Of a stretch of DNA of 64,000 nt, positions 1 to 9,270 are shown piece by piece. The translations under genes were made by a program, and so were the position numbers. Position 1 is the stretch's first letter; every line of letters begins with the position of its first letter. Below the pieces are notes generated by a model. It was not told the DNA's origin. It saw only the letters and a list, made by a program, of their open reading frames with translations, and made no database searches. The stretch spans positions 1,054,001-1,118,000 of the forward strand of contig NZ_CP090145.1 in NCBI RefSeq assembly GCF_023008245.1, written 5' to 3'. Source of the DNA: Flavobacterium sediminilitoris (lineage in GTDB: Bacteria > Bacteroidota > Bacteroidia > Flavobacteriales > Flavobacteriaceae).

Positions 1-2
1 TA

Positions 3-1616
3 ACAGATGCAAATGGTAACCCAGTACTAGACGGAAATGGAAATCAAGTTTACCAAAATCAAGATGCAATAAATGCCTTATCTTATTTTAAAGCCAATCC
101 ACAAATTAACTGGAATGCAATGTACATTGCAAATCAAAATTCATCTAATGGAGGTAGAAGTGTTTATGCACTTTATGAAGACAGAACAGATGATTCTCAA
201 TGGAGTGCAAACTCAATTATTAATTCAAGTTTATCAGATAACATAAGTTTAAATGGAGGAGTAAATTTCAAAAGATTAAAATCTCATAATCACCAAAACT
301 TATTAGATTTAATGGGTGGAGAATATTTCTCTGATATTGATCCTTTCTATACAGGTAACAATGCTCAATCTGACTTAAACAATCCAAACAGACAAGTTCG
401 TGAAGGAGACACTTATGGATACAACTATAATCTATTTGCTACTATCTTAGATGGTTTTACTCAATTCAAATTTAACTATAACAAGTTTGATTTTTATTTA
501 GCTCAAAGTTTTTCAAGAACTGAATACCAAAGAGAAGGATTATACAGAAATGGAATTTATGCTGATAATTCATATGGAAAAGGAGATAAAGTAACCTATG
601 AAAACTTTGGTTTTAAAGGAGGATTAACTTATAAAATAAATGGTCGTCATCTATTAGACTTTAATGGTTTATATATGACAAAAGCACCAATAATGCGTAA
701 TGTATTTTCTAACGCACGTTTAAACAATAATATTACACCTAATTTAACTAATGAAGATATTATAGCTGCTGATGCAAGTTACATCATTAGAACACCTAAT
801 CTTAAAGCTAGATTAACTGGATTCTATAACAAAATCTCAAATAGCTCTGAAATTTCATTCTTTTATGCAGAAAGTATAGGAGATGTTTCAGGTGATGAAG
901 ATTCTTTTGTAAGTGAAATTGTAACTGGACTTGACAAACAATCAATTGGTGCAGAATTAGGTCTTGAATATCAATTAACTTCTACAATTAAAGCAACTGC
1001 TTCTGCTTCATACGGTCAATATATTTATTCTGACAATGCAAAACTTGTAACAAATGATGATGGAAGAGCTGCAAACGGTTTAAATCCACTAAAAGATTTT
1101 GGAACTGTTTATATTAAAGATTATCGCCAACCAGGAGTTCCACAACAAGCTTATTCGTTTGGTTTAGAATATCGTGACCCTCACTACTGGTGGATTGGAG
1201 CAAATGTAAACTACCTATCTGATAGTTATATCGATGTTTCAAGTATATTAAGAACAGATAATTTCGTTATTGATCCAGATCCAAATAATACAAATGGTTA
1301 TAGTTTCCCAGGAGCAACAGAGCCAAATGTTAGAAACATTTTAAAGCAAGAAAAATTTGACGGATTCACATTAGTAAACGTTGTAGGTGGAAAATCATGG
1401 AGAATTAGTTCTAAAAACAGGAATACATTCGGATTCTTCGCCTCAATAAACAATATATTTGACGTAACTTATAAAACAGGTGGTTTTGAACAATCAAGAA
1501 AAGCAACATATCCTGATTTAGTTGCAGATCAAGCAAATGGAACTCCTTCATTTGGATCAAAGTATTTTTACGGATACGGAAGAACATTCTTTGTTAATTG
1601 CTATATTAATTTCTAA
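3..1616 (+). CDS. TonB-dependent receptor, C-terminal part (5' truncated)
   Basis: The frame is open from the first bases of the window with no stop, so this is the C-terminal ~537 residues of a longer gene; the internal ATG at 120 is not a start. The sequence has alternating amphipathic strands rich in aromatic residues and Asn/Gly loops, as in the outer-membrane beta-barrel of a TonB-dependent receptor, and ends in an aromatic-rich strand (NCYINF) typical of a barrel terminus. Such receptors import a bound substrate across the outer membrane using TonB energy. The two lipoprotein genes that follow at 5-12 bp spacing match the usual Flavobacteriaceae arrangement of receptor plus choice-of-anchor J and DUF5689 proteins, suggesting an outer-membrane complex. 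The plug and any carboxypeptidase-like N-terminal domain lie outside the window. The substrate cannot be inferred. Confidence 0.85.
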   Translation, partial: TDANGNPVLDGNGNQVYQNQDAINALSYFKANPQINWNAMYIANQNSSNGGRSVYALYEDRTDDSQWSANSIINSSLSDNISLNGGVNFKRLKSHNHQNLLDLMGGEYFSDIDPFYTGNNAQSDLNNPNRQVREGDTYGYNYNLFATILDGFTQFKFNYNKFDFYLAQSFSRTEYQREGLYRNGIYADNSYGKGDKVTYENFGFKGGLTYKINGRHLLDFNGLYMTKAPIMRNVFSNARLNNNITPNLTNEDIIAADASYIIRTPNLKARLTGFYNKISNSSEISFFYAESIGDVSGDEDSFVSEIVTGLDKQSIGAELGLEYQLTSTIKATASASYGQYIYSDNAKLVTNDDGRAANGLNPLKDFGTVYIKDYRQPGVPQQAYSFGLEYRDPHYWWIGANVNYLSDSYIDVSSILRTDNFVIDPDPNNTNGYSFPGATEPNVRNILKQEKFDGFTLVNVVGGKSWRISSKNRNTFGFFASINNIFDVTYKTGGFEQSRKATYPDLVADQANGTPSFGSKYFYGYGRTFFVNCYINF

Positions 1617-1627
1617 AAAAATTGATT

Positions 1628-2260
1628 ATGAAAAAAATATTTAAAAACATATTCATTGCAACTGTAATACTAAGCATTACTACAAGCTGTGTAAAAGATG
1701 ATGATTATGATGTTGTTACAGATTATATTCCTGTATTAGTAGGAAATAATTTTGAAAATGAGAGCAGAGGAAGTGGTTCTAATGAAGTTGCAGTAAATTT
1801 ACCTGGATGGTTAAACGTAGCTGTTGAAGGTTCAAGATTATGGCACGTTAGACAATTTGATGAAAATCAATATGCTGAATTTTCTTCTTTTTTTTCTTAT
1901 AATGATCCAAATGATGATATTTGGTTAATTACTTCAAAAATGGATTTCGCAGCTACTCCTAATTCTGAAAGTCTAACTTTTGACACAAAGAAAAGAATTT
2001 CAAATTCTGCTGAATTTAAAGTTTTAATTTCTACTGATTTTGATGGAAACAAAGATAACATCTCAACTTCAACATGGGAAGAGTTAGATTTTATCTCACC
2101 TGATTCTGACGATGTTTTCGTAAATAGCGGAATAGTTAATTTATCCGACTACCAAAACAGCAACAATGTTTATGTCGCTTTTCGTTATATCGGAAGCAAA
2201 GCTAATGGTGCAACTACAACATTTCAAATAGATAATATTAGAATTTTTGAAAATAAATAA
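1628..2260 (+). CDS. surface lipoprotein, choice-of-anchor J-like domain
   Basis: A 210-residue lipoprotein precursor with a signal peptide ending in a lipobox (ITTSC, Cys21) followed by an acidic DDD stretch. I chose the ATG at 1628; a TTG two codons upstream is in frame but has no support. Residues ~55-205 resemble the beta-sandwich 'choice-of-anchor J'/cleaved-adhesin type fold: a PGW..V start, an internal DDIWLITS segment and a terminal FQIDNIRIFE strand. It lies between the TonB receptor and the DUF5689 gene, almost certainly in the same operon, so it probably forms part of the receptor's surface assembly. The domain assignment is from pattern recognition; the binding target is unknown. 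Confidence 0.75.
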   Translation: MKKIFKNIFIATVILSITTSCVKDDDYDVVTDYIPVLVGNNFENESRGSGSNEVAVNLPGWLNVAVEGSRLWHVRQFDENQYAEFSSFFSYNDPNDDIWLITSKMDFAATPNSESLTFDTKKRISNSAEFKVLISTDFDGNKDNISTSTWEELDFISPDSDDVFVNSGIVNLSDYQNSNNVYVAFRYIGSKANGATTTFQIDNIRIFENK

Positions 2261-2263
2261 ACT

Positions 2264-3673
2264 ATGAAGAAGTTTAAAATAATTTTAACAACGGCTCTAT
2301 TCACAACACTATTTAGTTGTGTAAATGGAGATGATTATGGAACACCTGATTTATCAAATGAATGTGTTACCCTAACAACAACTAAAGAAGTGATTGATAT
2401 TACTTCTACATCTCAATCTAATCATCAAGAATGGACAGGAGAAGATATTATTGAAGCTTATGTAACATCAAGTGATGAAGGTGGAAACTTTTATAAATCA
2501 ATATCATTAGTTTCAACTGATGGAAATATTGGATTTAGTATTCCAGTTGATGCATATAATTTATATACAAAATATGAACCAGGAAGACTTGTATATATTA
2601 ACATGAAAAATCGTTATTACCAAATAGACAATAGCGCTACAGTTATTGGTTCATTATATGACGGTGGTGATATAACTAATCCAAACAATGATGACGTTGG
2701 TAGAATATCGGGTGTAGAATATGAAGATATTATACTACGTTCATGTTCAAATGTAAATGAAGATGATTTAGTAAATCACGTTACAATTGCACAGGCATTA
2801 AACAATCAATATATTAATAAATTAATTGAGTTTGATAACGTTCAATTTACTGATGCTTCATTAAATCAAAACTATTATGATACTGATGTATTTACAATAG
2901 GTGGCGGAACAAATCATCAAATAACAGATGAATTTGGAAACACAGTAACAGTACGTGTAAGTGAGTTTGCTACTTTCGCAGGAGATCAAATACCTAGCGG
3001 AAATGGTAAAATAAGAGGTGTATTAACAAAATTTGGTAGCACTTGGCAGTTTATGATAAGAACCCTAAACGATGTTAAATTAGACCAACCACGTATTGAT
3101 TCTGCTCCACCATTAGGAGGGACTAACATCCAGTATTTAGGCTCTTTCTTAGAAGATTTTGAGACGTATACTTCTGGTAGTGTAACAACAGGACAAAAAA
3201 TATTTCCAAAATATGTAAATGATCCTGTAGAAGGAGGTAATTATTGGTATTGTGAAGCTTTTAGTAATAATAAATATTTAAAAATGACTGCTTTTAGTTC
3301 CAATTCTAATTACCAATTTGATGTAAATAGAGTTTACTTTATAATGCCAGTTGATTTTTCAGCGGCAAACAATATGTCGTTTAAATCTCAAGATAGATTC
3401 GATGTTGGTGGTGTTTTAAAAGTTTATTATTCTACTGATTATGCCGTTTTAGGAAATGTTGATGATGCAACGTTAGTTGATATCACATCAAACTTTACTA
3501 TTGCAAGCGGAACAACAGGTAGTGCTTCACAACCTTTTGTAAACAGTGGTGTTTATAATTTTCCAACTAGTTTAACTGGAAATGGCTTTATTCTTTTTGA
3601 ATATACTGGAGGATATAGCTACACTCCTGCATTAACAACAACAATGCATATTGATGATATTGCAATTAACTAA
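2264..3673 (+). CDS. DUF5689 domain surface lipoprotein
   Basis: A 469-residue lipoprotein (lipobox LFSC, Cys19). Residues ~40-270 match the DUF5689 pattern seen next to Bacteroidota TonB receptors: an EAYVTSSDEGGNFYKSI segment, then G-I-VYI strands of an OB-like fold. The C-terminal ~170 residues (from about 295) look like a choice-of-anchor J sandwich with a closing HIDDIAIN strand, similar to the preceding protein. It starts 3 bp after the upstream gene and ends just before a strong terminator, so it closes the receptor operon. In characterised relatives such lipoproteins cooperate with the receptor at the cell surface; the ligand here is unknown. Confidence 0.8.
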   Translation: MKKFKIILTTALFTTLFSCVNGDDYGTPDLSNECVTLTTTKEVIDITSTSQSNHQEWTGEDIIEAYVTSSDEGGNFYKSISLVSTDGNIGFSIPVDAYNLYTKYEPGRLVYINMKNRYYQIDNSATVIGSLYDGGDITNPNNDDVGRISGVEYEDIILRSCSNVNEDDLVNHVTIAQALNNQYINKLIEFDNVQFTDASLNQNYYDTDVFTIGGGTNHQITDEFGNTVTVRVSEFATFAGDQIPSGNGKIRGVLTKFGSTWQFMIRTLNDVKLDQPRIDSAPPLGGTNIQYLGSFLEDFETYTSGSVTTGQKIFPKYVNDPVEGGNYWYCEAFSNNKYLKMTAFSSNSNYQFDVNRVYFIMPVDFSAANNMSFKSQDRFDVGGVLKVYYSTDYAVLGNVDDATLVDITSNFTIASGTTGSASQPFVNSGVYNFPTSLTGNGFILFEYTGGYSYTPALTTTMHIDDIAIN

Positions 3674-3692
3674 ATGTAGTTCGAAATATTCT

Positions 3693-3723
3693 AAAAACGC
3701 TCTCAAATTGAGGGCGTTTTTTT
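3693..3723 (+). terminator. rho-independent terminator
   Basis: The stem AACGCTCTCAA / TTGAGGGCGTT has one G-T wobble and is followed by a T run. It ends the receptor/lipoprotein operon 20 bp after its last stop. Confidence 0.85.
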
Positions 3724-3737
3724 ATACTAAATAATTG

Positions 3738-3745
3738 TACTTTTG
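3738..3745 (+). promoter_or_regulatory. Bacteroidota -7 promoter element for hflX
   Basis: TACTTTTG matches the TAnnTTTG -7 consensus of the Bacteroidota primary sigma factor and lies 18 bp before the hflX ATG, after the upstream terminator. I see no clear -33 TTTG. Confidence 0.45.
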
Positions 3746-3763
3746 TAATCATAAAGAAAGACT

Positions 3764-4987
3764 ATGTTAGAAATAGAAAAACATGAATTTGAGAAAACAG
3801 CCATCGTAGGTATTGTTACTCAAAACCAAGATGAAGAAAAACTAAGAGAATATCTAGATGAATTAGAATTCTTAACCTATACTGCTGGTGGAGAAGTTGT
3901 AAAACGTTTCTCTCAAAAAATGGACAAACCAAATCCAAAAACGTTTGTAGGAACTGGTAAATTAGATGAGATTAATTACTACATAAAAGACAATGATATC
4001 AAAACAGTAATTTTTGATGATGAATTGTCTCCTTCTCAATTAAAAAACATTACAAAAGAATTAGACTGTAAAGTTTTAGACAGAACTAATCTTATCCTAG
4101 ACATTTTTGCACAACGAGCTCAAACCTCTTACGCAAGAACACAAGTTGAATTAGCACAATGTCAATATTTACTACCTCGTCTTACAGGAATGTGGACACA
4201 CTTAGAACGTCAACGAGGTGGAATTGGAATGCGTGGTCCTGGAGAAACAGAGATTGAAACAGATAGACGTATTGTAAGAGACCGAATCTCCTTATTAAAA
4301 GAAAAAATAAAAACGATAGACAAGCAAATGTCTGTTCAAAGAGGTAACCGTGGAGCAATGGTTAGAGTAGCCTTAGTAGGTTATACTAACGTTGGAAAAT
4401 CTACTTTAATGAACGCTATTGGAAAAAGTGATGTATTTGTAGAAAATAAATTATTTGCAACATTAGACACAACTGTTCGTAAAACCGTAATAAAAAATTT
4501 ACCTTTTCTTTTAAGTGATACTGTTGGTTTTATTAGAAAATTACCCACTCAATTAGTAGAATCTTTTAAAAGTACTTTAGATGAAGTAAGAGAAGCTGAT
4601 TTATTACTTCATGTAGTTGACATTTCTCATCCTGATTTTGAAGATCATATTTCTTCTGTAAACGACATCTTAAAAGAAATTAAAAGCGATAATAAACCAA
4701 CTATAATGGTTTTCAATAAAATTGACGCTTACAATCCTGTATATTTTGATTATGATAATTTAGAGATTGAAAAAGAAGCAAAGCATTATACATTAGATGA
4801 ATGGAAACAAACTTGGATGAATAAAATAGGCGAAAATAACGCCTTGTTTATTTCTGCTACAGATAAATTAAATTTTGAAGAATTTAGAGAAAAAGTATAT
4901 GAAGCTGTTAGAGAAATTCATATTACACGTTTCCCTTATAATAAATTTTTATATCCTGAATATAAAGAAGCAATGGACACCGAATAA
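3764..4987 (+). CDS. hflX: GTPase HflX
   Basis: A 407-residue HflX family GTPase. These proteins bind the 50S subunit and split or rescue stalled ribosomes in a GTP-dependent manner. The N-terminal HflX domain (~1-195) contains the family's NPKTFVGTGK and IFDDELSPSQ motifs and an RGGIGMRGPGETEIETDRR linker. The G domain follows, with G1 GYTNVGKS (206-213), a G2 Thr in the TLDTT segment, G3 DTVGFI and G4 NKID. The length is normal for Flavobacteria. It has its own promoter-like element and ends in a bidirectional terminator shared with the convergent DUF3078 gene. Confidence 0.96.
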   Translation: MLEIEKHEFEKTAIVGIVTQNQDEEKLREYLDELEFLTYTAGGEVVKRFSQKMDKPNPKTFVGTGKLDEINYYIKDNDIKTVIFDDELSPSQLKNITKELDCKVLDRTNLILDIFAQRAQTSYARTQVELAQCQYLLPRLTGMWTHLERQRGGIGMRGPGETEIETDRRIVRDRISLLKEKIKTIDKQMSVQRGNRGAMVRVALVGYTNVGKSTLMNAIGKSDVFVENKLFATLDTTVRKTVIKNLPFLLSDTVGFIRKLPTQLVESFKSTLDEVREADLLLHVVDISHPDFEDHISSVNDILKEIKSDNKPTIMVFNKIDAYNPVYFDYDNLEIEKEAKHYTLDEWKQTWMNKIGENNALFISATDKLNFEEFREKVYEAVREIHITRFPYNKFLYPEYKEAMDTE

Positions 4988-5013
4988 AAAAAGACCTCAA
5001 TTGAGGTCTTTTT
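4988..5013. terminator. bidirectional rho-independent terminator
   Basis: A perfect 13-bp palindrome (AAAAAGACCTCAA and its complement) lies between the convergent hflX and DUF3078 stops. The flanking A and T runs allow it to act in both directions. Confidence 0.85.
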
Positions 5014-5034
5014 TTAGATATAATCTATTTTCTT

Positions 5035-5946
5035 TTAAAATCCGTAGTTGAACCCTAAACCAAATACTTCTCTGATTTGAAAAGCTCCAATTGCATTATC
5101 ATCATAAATAGCTTGAAAAGCAACATTAGTAGATATATATTTATTAATTTTCATTACTAAATTCATTTGATAATCAATATCAACATTTTGAGGGTTATCT
5201 AAATAATTAGAATATAAATTTAATATGTTTTCCATTGAAACATTTTCCATAATATTAAATTTATAATATGCATTTACAGCCGCACCAAATTCAAAACGAG
5301 ATGTTTTCCCTTGATCAACACCAAATGCAGAACCAAACTCTGTAAAATGTTTATGAACAAATATTAAACGTGAAGTAGCTGGAGCTAAATTTACTTTTAG
5401 ATTATCACTTTTTTTCCATAACATACCTGGTCCAGCTTGTAAATATGCTGGAGAGAAAAAATGAGATATTTTTGTATAAGTAGTAACATTTGTAACTGCA
5501 TCTGTTTCTTGAAGAAAACCAGAGTCCATTTGAGTTTTAAAGTTTAAAAAACCTGAATAAAACCAATATCCTTTTGCTTTCTTACCTATTAAAGAAGTAA
5601 ATTCTAAACGATCATCTGATTTTGTTGTAGGTTGATCTTTTAATTTGGTTAAACCATAAGCAGCAATAAATTTATTATCCCAAATCATTTCAGGAGTTTT
5701 ATAATTAAAATCGTAATTTAATCCTGCATTCCCTGCAACATTACTTGTTCCTCCTCCAAGCCATTCATTATTAAAAGCTGATTGATTAAAAAGCAAAACA
5801 AAATTACCGGCCTTCTTCCATCCTACATAAGATGTATCTACTGCTTTTTTAGCAGCTTCGGACGTAACATTAATTAGTTCACCTTCTGTTTTTTGAGCAA
5901 AAATATTTACTGAAACAAAAATTAATAATAATAAGATTTTTTTCAT
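5035..5946 (-). CDS. DUF3078 domain protein, predicted outer-membrane beta-barrel
   Basis: A 303-residue protein with a signal peptide ending near FAQ (residues 1-18) and no lipobox. The GNFVLLFNQSAFNNEWLGGG motif region and the later alternating aromatic strands match the DUF3078 family common in Bacteroidota, thought to be a small outer-membrane barrel. The C-terminus GLGFNYGF is a typical barrel end. It is a single gene with a promoter-like TACTTTTG upstream and the shared hflX terminator downstream. The molecular function of the family is not established. Confidence 0.85.
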   Translation of the reverse strand: MKKILLLLIFVSVNIFAQKTEGELINVTSEAAKKAVDTSYVGWKKAGNFVLLFNQSAFNNEWLGGGTSNVAGNAGLNYDFNYKTPEMIWDNKFIAAYGLTKLKDQPTTKSDDRLEFTSLIGKKAKGYWFYSGFLNFKTQMDSGFLQETDAVTNVTTYTKISHFFSPAYLQAGPGMLWKKSDNLKVNLAPATSRLIFVHKHFTEFGSAFGVDQGKTSRFEFGAAVNAYYKFNIMENVSMENILNLYSNYLDNPQNVDIDYQMNLVMKINKYISTNVAFQAIYDDNAIGAFQIREVFGLGFNYGF

Positions 5947-6000
5947 ACGTTGTCTATTTATAAATTTTAATTTTCAAATTAAAATCAAAGATTATGCCAA

Positions 6001-6008
6001 CAAAAGTA
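6001..6008 (-). promoter_or_regulatory. -7 promoter element for the DUF3078 gene
   Basis: The minus strand reads TACTTTTG, matching TAnnTTTG, about 55 bp upstream of the DUF3078 start. Confidence 0.4.
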
Positions 6009-6035
6009 CGAATATTTGAATAAAAGAATAACTAT

Positions 6036-6548
6036 TTACTTCAAATTAGATTTATACAAAGGCACGGCAGAACAAGCTTCACCAAACATTACACTCTTTG
6101 AAAAAGGATATAATTTTTGAATTGCCAATGTGTAAATTGCATTTGGAACAGGTTTTTTAGAGCATCCTTTTAAAATAACTGGTTTATCTTGATAATTTGA
6201 AAAATCAATTGATTCTAAAACTTTATTATAATGAAGTAATAAATAATCATGCTCATTTCCGTGTATAATTTGTTTGGCAAAAGGAATTAAATATGAAGCT
6301 ACTAAAGCAAAAGTCCATGCAGGTAATATTGCATCTGTACTACAAAAAAGAACTATTCCTTTTTCTGAATAAATTGACCAATCAAATGATTTTAATAGCT
6401 CTCGAAAATCTTTTTCTTTCAAAATAAAACCTTCATAAAGCCACTGAGAAATATCTATAGTAACGATTTCTTCTTTTGGAAAATAATCTTCTAAATCAAA
6501 AACTTCAAGCTTACTATTTGCTACTTTATTTATAATATCTTTTTCCAT
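6036..6548 (-). CDS. DUF2480 family protein
   Basis: A 170-residue cytoplasmic protein without a signal peptide. It matches the DUF2480 family of Bacteroidota: an acidic N-terminus with LEVFDLEDYFP, an FDWSIY.EKGIVLFCSTDAILPAW core, and a C-terminal GEACSAVPLYK motif with a conserved Cys. It starts 8 bp after the ABC exporter gene, so the two are probably co-transcribed. The family has no assigned function. In many flavobacteria it lies near SUF-linked genes, as here, but a functional link is inference. Confidence 0.8.
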   Translation of the reverse strand: MEKDIINKVANSKLEVFDLEDYFPKEEIVTIDISQWLYEGFILKEKDFRELLKSFDWSIYSEKGIVLFCSTDAILPAWTFALVASYLIPFAKQIIHGNEHDYLLLHYNKVLESIDFSNYQDKPVILKGCSKKPVPNAIYTLAIQKLYPFSKSVMFGEACSAVPLYKSNLK

Positions 6549-6556
6549 ACTATTTT

Positions 6557-8392
6557 TTATTGATATCCTTCTGCTTGAAGGGTAAATAATTCTGCGTACA
6601 ATTTATTATTTTTCATGAGTTCTTCATGAGTTCCTGCTTCTAAAATTTTACCGTTTTCTAAAACTAAAATTCTATCTGCTTGACGAACAGTACTAAAACG
6701 ATGTGATATAATTACACTTGTTTTATTTTCAATTAAATGTATAAAGCGTTCAAAAACTTCACTTTCTGCTTTTGCATCAAGAGCCGATGTTGGCTCATCT
6801 AAAATCATTACCTCAGCATTTTTCATATATGCCCTTGCTAATGCAATTTTTTGCCATTGTCCACCAGATAATTCCTGACCTTTTACAAAACGTTTTCCTA
6901 ATTGTTGTTCATAGCCTAAAACTAATTCAGAAACTACTTCATCTGCCAAACTAAGTTTTGCTGCTTTTTCAATTCGTTCAATATTTTGAATTTCATCAAT
7001 CTTTCCAATTGCAATATTTTCTTTAACCGTAAATTCGTAACGAAAAAAATCTTGAAATAAAACACCAAAAAAAGCTTGATAATCGCTTTTATTATATCGA
7101 TTTATATTGACTCCATCTAACAAAATTTCTCCTGAAGTAGGTTCATAAAAACGAAGCAATAATTTTGTTAAAGTTGTTTTCCCTGCTCCATTTTGCCCAA
7201 CAAATGCGATTTTCTCTCCTGCATTTATAGTAAAACTTATATCTTTTAATATTTGATGTTCCGATTCTGGATATGCGAAATAAACATTTTTAAACTCAAA
7301 TCCTTTCTGAATTGTTTTTGGCAACGGAATATCTTCGCTATGCTTTGGTTCGGAAGAAATATCGATAAAATCAAAATAATCTTTTAAGTATAAAGCGCTT
7401 TCAGAGATTCTAGTAAACTTTGAAAAAAAGTCTTGCAAACTTTTCATTAATCGATTAAAACTTCCTGATAAAAACGTTAATTCACCTAATGTAATTACAC
7501 CAGATAAAACACGATAGATAATAAAAACATAAGCAGCATAATAACTAATAGAACCTAAAACATTAAATAAAAAACCATAACTTGATCTTTTAATAACTAA
7601 TTTTTTATTTAGATTAAAATACCTATTCGCTAAAACTTGAAAGCGTTCGACTACAAAATCAGTCAACCCAAAAAGTTTTATCTCTTTTGCTGTTTTATCA
7701 TTAGCTCCTATAAACCGAAGATAATCTAATTCCCTTCTTTCAGTTGTCCAACTTCTGGCTAATGAATATTGTTGTTGACTAAAGCGTACTTCATTAATAA
7801 ATGATGGAATGATACTCAATATTAATAAAATAATTAAATACGGTTCAAAATAAATTAACCCTGCAATTAAGGTAATAATCGAAATTGTTGTTTGAGCCTG
7901 ACCTAAAACATTTGACATTAAATCAACACGACCCATTGTTTGAGTTCTTGCTCTTTCTAGTTTGTCATAAAATTCAGAATTTTCAAGAAGGCTAATATCT
8001 ATTTCATTAGTCTTTTTAATAATTTGAATTGAAGTTTGAATGTTATACTGATCTCCTAATATTCCATCTGTTAACGAAATAGCTCTACTAACTAAATCTG
8101 ACAAAACAATCAGAATAAACTCTATTACAACATACTTCCAAAGTTCTGAATAATCTGTTTCTGAATTTGTTGTAATTCTTATAATTTCATCAATTATAAT
8201 TTTACCAATCCATAGAATTATTACTGGAAGAAGAGCAGCAATTAGTCTACAAAAAGCAGATGCAAAAAACAATTTTTTATTTGTCTTCCAAATTTCTTTA
8301 AAAAAACGAGGTATAAAAAAAAGCGAATTAAAAGTAGATTTTAATCCGATTTTTTGATTGTCGTTTAAAGATTTTGGTTGAAAACGTGCCAT
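6557..8392 (-). CDS. ABC exporter, fused permease and ATPase
   Basis: A 611-residue half-transporter of the MsbA/peptide-exporter type that probably works as an inner-membrane homodimer. The N-terminal ~340 residues hold the transmembrane domain, with hydrophobic segments near residues 42-68, 85-105, 165-195 and 275-300. The nucleotide-binding domain follows: Walker A GQNGAGKTT (~396-404), signature LSGGQWQ (~504-510), Walker B VMILDEPTSALD and an H-loop ISHRFSTV. All ATPase motifs are intact. The substrate cannot be predicted. It lies upstream of DUF2480 (8 bp) and downstream of the sufS-sufE-DUF59 unit with a 76-bp gap. Confidence 0.9.
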   Translation of the reverse strand: MARFQPKSLNDNQKIGLKSTFNSLFFIPRFFKEIWKTNKKLFFASAFCRLIAALLPVIILWIGKIIIDEIIRITTNSETDYSELWKYVVIEFILIVLSDLVSRAISLTDGILGDQYNIQTSIQIIKKTNEIDISLLENSEFYDKLERARTQTMGRVDLMSNVLGQAQTTISIITLIAGLIYFEPYLIILLILSIIPSFINEVRFSQQQYSLARSWTTERRELDYLRFIGANDKTAKEIKLFGLTDFVVERFQVLANRYFNLNKKLVIKRSSYGFLFNVLGSISYYAAYVFIIYRVLSGVITLGELTFLSGSFNRLMKSLQDFFSKFTRISESALYLKDYFDFIDISSEPKHSEDIPLPKTIQKGFEFKNVYFAYPESEHQILKDISFTINAGEKIAFVGQNGAGKTTLTKLLLRFYEPTSGEILLDGVNINRYNKSDYQAFFGVLFQDFFRYEFTVKENIAIGKIDEIQNIERIEKAAKLSLADEVVSELVLGYEQQLGKRFVKGQELSGGQWQKIALARAYMKNAEVMILDEPTSALDAKAESEVFERFIHLIENKTSVIISHRFSTVRQADRILVLENGKILEAGTHEELMKNNKLYAELFTLQAEGYQ

Positions 8393-8468
8393 TTTTAGTA
8401 TTCAATAATAGTGTTCAATACTCTCAACAACAAATGTTAATGGAATACAAAACACTATTCTCTGGATT

Positions 8469-8792
8469 TTAAAGCATTCCTAATTCTAATTTTGCTTCTT
8501 CACTCATTAAATCTTTACTCCATGGTGGATCAAAAGTGATTTCTACTTCACAAGTTTTTACCTCATCAATAGATTTTACTTTTTCTTCAACTTCTAAAGG
8601 TAATGATTCTGCAACAGGACAATTAGGTGATGTTAGTGTCATTAATATTTTTACATCATTATCTTCATTAATCATCACATCATAAATTAATCCTAATTCA
8701 TATATATCAACTGGAATTTCTGGATCATAAATGCTTTTCAAAACCTTTACAACGTTTTCTCCTAAATTAATTGTATCGTTAAATTCTTCCAT
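8469..8792 (-). CDS. SUF system Fe-S assembly protein, DUF59/MIP18 family
   Basis: A 107-residue DUF59 (MIP18-like, PaaD/SufT-type) protein. The YDPEIPVDIYELGLIY motif, the LTSPNCPVAESLP segment with its conserved Cys, and a terminal DPPWSKDLMSEEAKLELG are diagnostic. Relatives help mature or deliver Fe-S clusters to target proteins. It is the last gene of the sufS-lipoprotein-sufE-DUF59 unit, 56 bp after sufE, which supports the role. Confidence 0.9.
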   Translation of the reverse strand: MEEFNDTINLGENVVKVLKSIYDPEIPVDIYELGLIYDVMINEDNDVKILMTLTSPNCPVAESLPLEVEEKVKSIDEVKTCEVEITFDPPWSKDLMSEEAKLELGML

Positions 8793-8848
8793 TTTTTATT
8801 ACTTTCAATATTTAGAAATAATTTCTAAACTACATGTTTTTAAATTAA

Positions 8849-9268
8849 TTATTGTTTTGCTTGAAATGCTAAAGCGTACATTTTTATTTGCTTTATCATT
8901 GATACTAATCCGTTAGCTCTTGTTGGAGATAAATGTTCTTTTAACCCTATTTCATCTATAAAATTAGTATTTGCTTCTAAAATTTCTTGAGGTGTTTTAT
9001 TAGAAAAAACACGAATCAAAATAGCTATAATTCCTTTTGTTAAAATGGCATCACTATCAGCAGTAAAAACGATATTTCCATCATTCACTTCTCCATGAAC
9101 CCAAACTTTAGATTGACATCCTTTAATAATATTTTCTTCAGTTTTATATTGTTCATCAATTAATGGTAACGTTTTTCCTAATTCTATTATATATTCATAA
9201 CGTTGCATCCAATCATCAAACATAGAAAACTCATCTATAATTTCTTCTTGTATGGCTTCTATTGTCAT
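8849..9268 (-). CDS. sufE: SufE, sulfur acceptor for SufS
   Basis: A 139-residue SufE-like protein. SufE takes persulfide sulfur from the SufS cysteine desulfurase and passes it to the SufBCD scaffold. The acceptor Cys is Cys51 in IIKGCQSKVWVHG. The protein covers the whole family length, including the terminal LSPTRANGLVSMI helix. It follows the lipoprotein gene by 2 bp and lies downstream of sufS, matching its partner role. Confidence 0.93.
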   Translation of the reverse strand: MTIEAIQEEIIDEFSMFDDWMQRYEYIIELGKTLPLIDEQYKTEENIIKGCQSKVWVHGEVNDGNIVFTADSDAILTKGIIAILIRVFSNKTPQEILEANTNFIDEIGLKEHLSPTRANGLVSMIKQIKMYALAFQAKQ

Positions 9269-9270
9269 CC